This document shows, piece by piece, positions 5,327 to 8,477 of a DNA stretch of 8,477 nt. Below the pieces are notes generated by a model. It ran no database searches and had not been told where the DNA came from. It worked only from the letters and a program-made list of their open reading frames with translations. Within the stretch, counting starts at the first letter, position 1; every line of letters starts with the position of its first letter. The stretch spans positions 1 to 8,477 of the forward strand of contig CALRCS010000025.1 in NCBI GenBank assembly GCA_943354625.1. Reading direction: 5' to 3'. The position numbers were made by a program, and so were the translations under genes. The DNA comes from Candidatus Nomurabacteria bacterium. GTDB lineage: Bacteria; Patescibacteriota; Minisyncoccia; Phycocordibacterales; PALSA-1337.

Positions 5327-6196
5327 ATGAAAACAAAAATAATACAAAATACAAAAGCAATAATTCTAGGCCTGATCATAACCGTTGGAGTTGGTTATGC
5401 AGCTGCAGCAGATTGGACAGCTCCCACTTGTACACCACCAGGATGTAATGCTCCCGCTCCGATAAATGTGAGTATATCAGATCAATATAAAGAGGGAGGA
5501 TTGGAGGTTGGATACGCAACACTTGGGAATCTAAGTAAGACTGATAATTTAAGTACTAGTGTTAGATTTGCAGTACCAAAAGGTACATCATATTTCGAAA
5601 ACATACTTTCCTATGCTTCGATTGTTAGTAACTCGCTGAAATTTTTACCTAGAACAGGAATATCTGCTTCAGCTGATTTAGTTAACAGTATTGAAATGTT
5701 TAGTGATGGTCAAAGAAAATTATCTTTTTATGATAATGTAGCTCATGAAAATATTTTTAGTGTTGATACTGGAACTATTGTGATAAAAAATGGCAGTCAG
5801 GCAGCTAATAAGGTTTTGGCTTCTGACGAAGATGGAAGAGCGAGTTGGAAGTATTTGGATGAAATACCAAAGCCTTGTCCTACTTGTGATACAGTCGGTC
5901 CAGGTGGAATACAGCGGGGAAGAATTCCTGTATCTTGTGTTCTTAATGGAAGTACTAAATTGAACTGGGGAGATAGCCAAACGGATCCTATTACTATTAC
6001 TTTTCCTAAACCCTTTTCTGGTACTCCAAACGTGGTTGTGACTCTTCAATGGGCAGCATGGACAGGGGATGAACCGACCTCAGTTTGGGTAACAGGCATT
6101 GGAAGTACAAAATTTGTACTTCATATAAAAACACCAGATGTACCAAAGTCTTGCTCTGGGGAAATGTTTGCCCAATGGATCGCTATAGGTAACTAA
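5327..6196 (+). CDS. Secreted surface protein with H-type-lectin-like C-terminal domain
   Basis: The 289-residue protein begins with a signal peptide (basic start, hydrophobic 11-27, small-residue run AAAA at 25-28 before DW). The mature N-terminus carries PPGCNAPAPINVS (37-49), a segment I have seen mainly in Parcubacteria exported proteins. The middle (about 55-175) has short beta-like segments and a VLASDEDGRASWKYL join (163-177), resembling the 'VLtSDasGnAsWk' linkers of phage-tail-fibre-like proteins. The C-terminal 90 residues (GRIPVSC, ITFPKPFSGTPNVVVTLQWA, SVWVTGIGSTKFVLHI, FAQWIAIG) match the strand pattern and closing Trp of H-type lectin domains (discoidin/HPA type), which bind sugars. 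Six cysteines remain (35, 40, 184, 187, 204, 276). The start is 4 bases after the upstream stop. A role in attachment to a host or partner cell is inferred. Confidence 0.75.
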   Translation: MKTKIIQNTKAIILGLIITVGVGYAAAADWTAPTCTPPGCNAPAPINVSISDQYKEGGLEVGYATLGNLSKTDNLSTSVRFAVPKGTSYFENILSYASIVSNSLKFLPRTGISASADLVNSIEMFSDGQRKLSFYDNVAHENIFSVDTGTIVIKNGSQAANKVLASDEDGRASWKYLDEIPKPCPTCDTVGPGGIQRGRIPVSCVLNGSTKLNWGDSQTDPITITFPKPFSGTPNVVVTLQWAAWTGDEPTSVWVTGIGSTKFVLHIKTPDVPKSCSGEMFAQWIAIGN

Positions 6197-6259
6197 TTAA
6201 AAAAAGAGGTACGTAATTTATATTTTGTAGTTTTTACTATTGCATTAAATTTGCAAAGT

Positions 6260-6265
6260 TATAAA
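6260..6265 (+). promoter_or_regulatory. Candidate -10 box of the 57-residue ORF
   Basis: TATAAA (five of six consensus bases) ends exactly 8 nt before the ATG at 6274, the same distance as in front of the SPFH gene and rpsP. No good -35 box is visible at 16-18 bases upstream. Confidence 0.35.
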
Positions 6266-6273
6266 ATGTATTC

Positions 6274-6447
6274 ATGAGTAAGGAAACATATATTACAAAA
6301 AAATATTTTGATAAAACCCTCGACGAAAGATTTAAGGTTCAATCAAACGAGATGAGGCAATTTATGATTGACTTGAAGAAAACTGACAAAAGCGAGACTC
6401 TAAAGCTAGAAAAACGAGTAATTCGCCTAGAAAAAGCTAAAGCTTGA
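6274..6447 (+). CDS. Small charged, probably coiled-coil protein (57 residues)
   Basis: ATG at 6274 opens a frame of 57 codons ending in TGA. It reads MSKETYITKKYFDKTLDERF and continues with many Lys, Glu and Leu residues; the last third (SETLKLEKRVIRLEKAKA) has heptad-like Leu/Ile/Val spacing typical of a short coiled coil. It resembles the many small 'YxTKxxxDKxLxER' coiled-coil proteins of Patescibacteria, none with a firm function. The segment ITKKYF is also the start of RpoB, 300 bases downstream, followed in both by RFK and EM at the same mutual spacing. Support for it being real: a well-placed -10 box, an open frame of sensible composition, and no competing gene in this 404-base gap. 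It has no membrane segment. Confidence 0.6.
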   Translation: MSKETYITKKYFDKTLDERFKVQSNEMRQFMIDLKKTDKSETLKLEKRVIRLEKAKA

Positions 6448-6464
6448 CTTATTTTACCCCATCT

Positions 6465-6481
6465 GTTAAGCTCCTCTTAAC
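6465..6481. other. Small hairpin between the 57-residue ORF and rpoB
   Basis: GTTAAG and CTTAAC form a perfect 6-bp stem around a 5-base loop (CTCCT), 17 bases after the small ORF's stop. There is no T-run behind it, so it is at most a weak or factor-dependent terminator or a processing site. The remaining 119 bases to rpoB show no other convincing structure. Confidence 0.3.
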
Positions 6482-6576
6482 TTCAACGATTGTGTTACTC
6501 TTGTATTTTGAAGGATTATTTTAGTATTGCTCTGGCGCATTTGAGTTTTTATTACTAATTAGTTAATCCTAGCTTT

Positions 6577-6585
6577 TGCTATTTT
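6577..6585 (+). promoter_or_regulatory. Weak extended -10 candidate for rpoB
   Basis: TGcTATTTT has the TG extension and four of six -10 bases, ending 15 nt before the rpoB ATG. TATATT at 6591-6596 is a competing box only 4 nt from the start codon. Neither has a clear -35 partner. The 153-base gap implies that rpoB has its own promoter, but its position is uncertain. Confidence 0.2.
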
Positions 6586-6600
6586 TGCCTTATATTTTTT

Positions 6601-8477
6601 ATGCATATAACAAAAAAGTATTTTAGTCGTTTCAAAGCACCGCTCACAGAAATGCCGAACCTTGTGGAGTCACAAATAAAGTCATTTGAGGTTTTAATAG
6701 AACAAGGTATAGCTGAGGTTTTAAAGGAGTTTTCACCAATAACAGACTATGCTGGAAAAAAGTTCGAGTTTTCTTTTCTTGGTTTTGAACTTACAAAGCC
6801 AAAATTTGATGAGCATTTTGCTAAGTCAAATAAGCTTTCATATGAAGGTCAGGTAAAAGTAAAGGTAAAGTTGAAGAATAAGTTGCTTGATTCTACAAAA
6901 GAGCAAGAAATGTTTCTTGCTGATTTGCCATTGATGACAGATCACGGTACTTTTATTATAAACGGTATAGAAAGAGTTATTGTTCCTCAATTAGCTCGTT
7001 CTTTCGGTATTTTCTTTACAGCAAATGAAGCAAAAGGCAAAACATTTTTTGGAGCAAAGGTAATTCCAGCTCGTGGAGTTTGGATGGAAATGGAAAGTGA
7101 TTCTGATGGAGTTATATATATACGTATAGATAGAAAGAGAAAATTCCCAATAACGTCTCTTCTTCGAATCCTAGGGGCAAAGACTGATGCAGAGATTCTT
7201 GCTCTATTTAAGGATAATGCAAATGCAGTTAAAGCTATTGAGCAAACACTAGCAAAAGATCATGCAAAGACAGTAGATGATGCTTATGTTGAAATACATA
7301 AACGACTTCGAGATGGAGATTTGGCTACTGCTGATAATGCAAGAGAGTATATTGGAAATATTTTTAATCCAGAACGATACGATATAAACCGTGTTGGTCG
7401 TTTTCGTTTTAATAAAAGATTCTCCAAATCAATGGATGAAAAGGAACTTGAAAGAAGGACCGTAAATGTTGAAGATATTGCAACTATTATTTCTCATATA
7501 GTTGAATTGAACAATACTCCTGATGCTATGGAGGACGATATTGATCACCTTGGATCTAGACGTGTTAGATTTGTTGGAGAACTTCTACAACAGAAACTAC
7601 GTGTTGGTATGACACAAATGAAGAGAAATATTCAGGATAGAATGTCTACAGTTGAGCCAGACGTTACTCTGCCTGTAAATTTCGTATTTCCACGACCTCT
7701 ACAAGCACGTATTAAGGAATTCTTCACAACAAACCAGTTATCACAGTTTATGGGTCAGGAAAATGCTCTTTCTGAAATTGAAAATCTTAGAAAATTAACG
7801 GCACTAGGTCCTGGCGGTTTAACTCGAGAGCGAGCAGGCTTCGAAGTTCGAGACGTTCATCCTTCTCACTATGGAAGAATTTGTCCTATACATACACCAG
7901 AAGGTCCAAACATTGGTCTTATTCTTAACCTTGCAACTTATGCCAGAATAAATGATTTTGGAATGATAGAAACTCCATATGCAAAAGTAAAAAATGGAAT
8001 AGTTACAAAGGAAATTGTTTATCTAAATGCTCTCGAAGAAGAAGGCTTCAGTATTGCACATGCTGCTATTCCTTATGATAAGACCGGAACAATAACATCA
8101 AACGAGGTTGAAGTTAGAATAAATGGAAAGCCGGGTCTAGCAAAGGCTAAAGATGTTGACTATATAGATGTATCAACAAACCAAGCATTTTCAATTGCTA
8201 CTTCTCTTATCCCATTCCTAAACCACGATGATGCAAACCGAGCACTCATGGGTTCAAACATGCAAAAGCAGGCTACTCCTTGTATTGTGACTGAAGCACC
8301 TCTAGTCGCAACTGGTATTGAAAAGCAAGCTGTTATTGATACAGGAAGAATCATTTTGGCCCCTGAAGATGGAGAAATCATATATGTAGATGCTAAAAAA
8401 GTTATTTTTGAAGGTAAGAAACATGGTAAAAAGGAATACAATTTAGTTCATTTTTCTAGAACAAATGGATTCACTGC
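6601..8477 (+). CDS. rpoB: DNA-directed RNA polymerase subunit beta, N-terminal 625 residues (3' end outside window)
   Basis: The frame is open from ATG 6601 to the window end. RpoB forms the beta side of the RNA polymerase cleft. The start KKYFSRFKAPLTEMPNLVES is followed by the protrusion and lobe with DHGTFIINGIERVIVPQLARS (first part of the rifampicin-contact surface), GVWMEMESD, and DIDHLGSRRVRFVGELLQ. Next come the fork/rifampicin region (376-409) and ALGPGGLTRERAGFEVRDVH, then YGRICPIHTPEGPNIGLI and IPFLNHDDANRALMGSNMQ. The region between the lobe and DIDHLG is compact, as in actinobacterial RpoB, without the large E. coli insert. With E. coli numbering, Asp516, His526 and Ser531 are Gly385, Asn395 and Thr400; Glu562 is His431 and Arg529 is Lys398. 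rpoC would be expected downstream. The start agrees with family starts; no Shine-Dalgarno motif is present. Confidence 0.98.
   Translation, partial: MHITKKYFSRFKAPLTEMPNLVESQIKSFEVLIEQGIAEVLKEFSPITDYAGKKFEFSFLGFELTKPKFDEHFAKSNKLSYEGQVKVKVKLKNKLLDSTKEQEMFLADLPLMTDHGTFIINGIERVIVPQLARSFGIFFTANEAKGKTFFGAKVIPARGVWMEMESDSDGVIYIRIDRKRKFPITSLLRILGAKTDAEILALFKDNANAVKAIEQTLAKDHAKTVDDAYVEIHKRLRDGDLATADNAREYIGNIFNPERYDINRVGRFRFNKRFSKSMDEKELERRTVNVEDIATIISHIVELNNTPDAMEDDIDHLGSRRVRFVGELLQQKLRVGMTQMKRNIQDRMSTVEPDVTLPVNFVFPRPLQARIKEFFTTNQLSQFMGQENALSEIENLRKLTALGPGGLTRERAGFEVRDVHPSHYGRICPIHTPEGPNIGLILNLATYARINDFGMIETPYAKVKNGIVTKEIVYLNALEEEGFSIAHAAIPYDKTGTITSNEVEVRINGKPGLAKAKDVDYIDVSTNQAFSIATSLIPFLNHDDANRALMGSNMQKQATPCIVTEAPLVATGIEKQAVIDTGRIILAPEDGEIIYVDAKKVIFEGKKHGKKEYNLVHFSRTNGFT

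Noticed and set aside
5720..6049. Antisense frame across the lectin-like gene
   Set aside because: The sense frame has a signal peptide and a recognisable C-terminal domain; the antisense product shows none.
6448..6600. Possible tRNA, riboswitch or small RNA upstream of rpoB
   Set aside because: Only a 6-bp hairpin is visible; no cloverleaf, conserved riboswitch core or terminator could be traced.
7381..7560. Apparent deletion in RpoB before DIDHLG compared with E. coli or Bacillus
   Set aside because: A compact version of this region also occurs in actinobacterial RpoB; the extra sequence elsewhere is a lineage-specific insertion, so this is ordinary variation.
8160..8441. Antisense frame of 93 codons inside rpoB
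   Set aside because: The + strand is unambiguous RpoB here (IPFLNHDDANRALMGSNMQ); the antisense frame is a by-product.
1..8477. CRISPR array, tRNA or rRNA genes
   Set aside because: No regularly spaced direct repeats and no tRNA or rRNA motifs were seen on either strand.

Overview
The window looks like a chromosomal segment from an ultra-small bacterium of the Candidate Phyla Radiation (Patescibacteria, probably the Parcubacteria/Paceibacteria side). I infer this from the AT-rich sequence, the lack of a convincing Shine-Dalgarno site in front of any gene, a stripped-down rpsP-khpA-trmD cluster without rimM or rplS, several secreted or anchored proteins of no assignable function, and a leader-plus-'PPGCNAPAPINVS' N-terminus that I associate with Parcubacteria surface proteins. 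TGA appears to be a normal stop: it ends khpA and a small ORF and is never in frame in the 625 codons of rpoB, which argues against the Gracilibacteria/Absconditabacteria code. All genes are on the + strand.

Layout. (1) 1-260: C-terminal end of an integrase-fold transposase whose tail overlaps the next gene. (2) 190-1098: membrane-anchored SPFH/band-7 protein of the HIR/prohibitin type. (3) 1143-2619: translation cluster with ribosomal protein S16, a KhpA-type KH protein, a perfect terminator-like hairpin, and the tRNA m1G37 methyltransferase TrmD. TrmD has a non-canonical catalytic site. (4) 2588-3577: membrane-anchored CapA/PgsA-family metallophosphatase-fold protein overlapping the trmD end. 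(5) 3663-6196: three closely spaced genes for predicted cell-surface proteins: an anchored protein with a Ser/Thr linker and a C-terminal domain of different codon usage, a small single-pass protein with three 22-residue repeats, and a secreted protein ending in an H-type-lectin-like domain. (6) 6274-6447: a 57-residue charged, probably coiled-coil protein. (7) 6601 to the window end: the N-terminal 625 residues of RNA polymerase beta (rpoB), which continues past the window.

Housekeeping functions (S16, KhpA, TrmD, RpoB) flank an accessory surface block. The most notable points are: -10 boxes at an identical 8-nt distance from three start codons, implying leaderless mRNAs; RpoB substitutions at all three classical rifampicin-resistance positions; Asn in place of the catalytic Asp of TrmD together with a shortened active-site loop and C-terminus; and the three-gene surface cassette, which is the best candidate here for an undescribed system. 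All assignments come from reading the sequence and recalled family motifs; no database search was possible.
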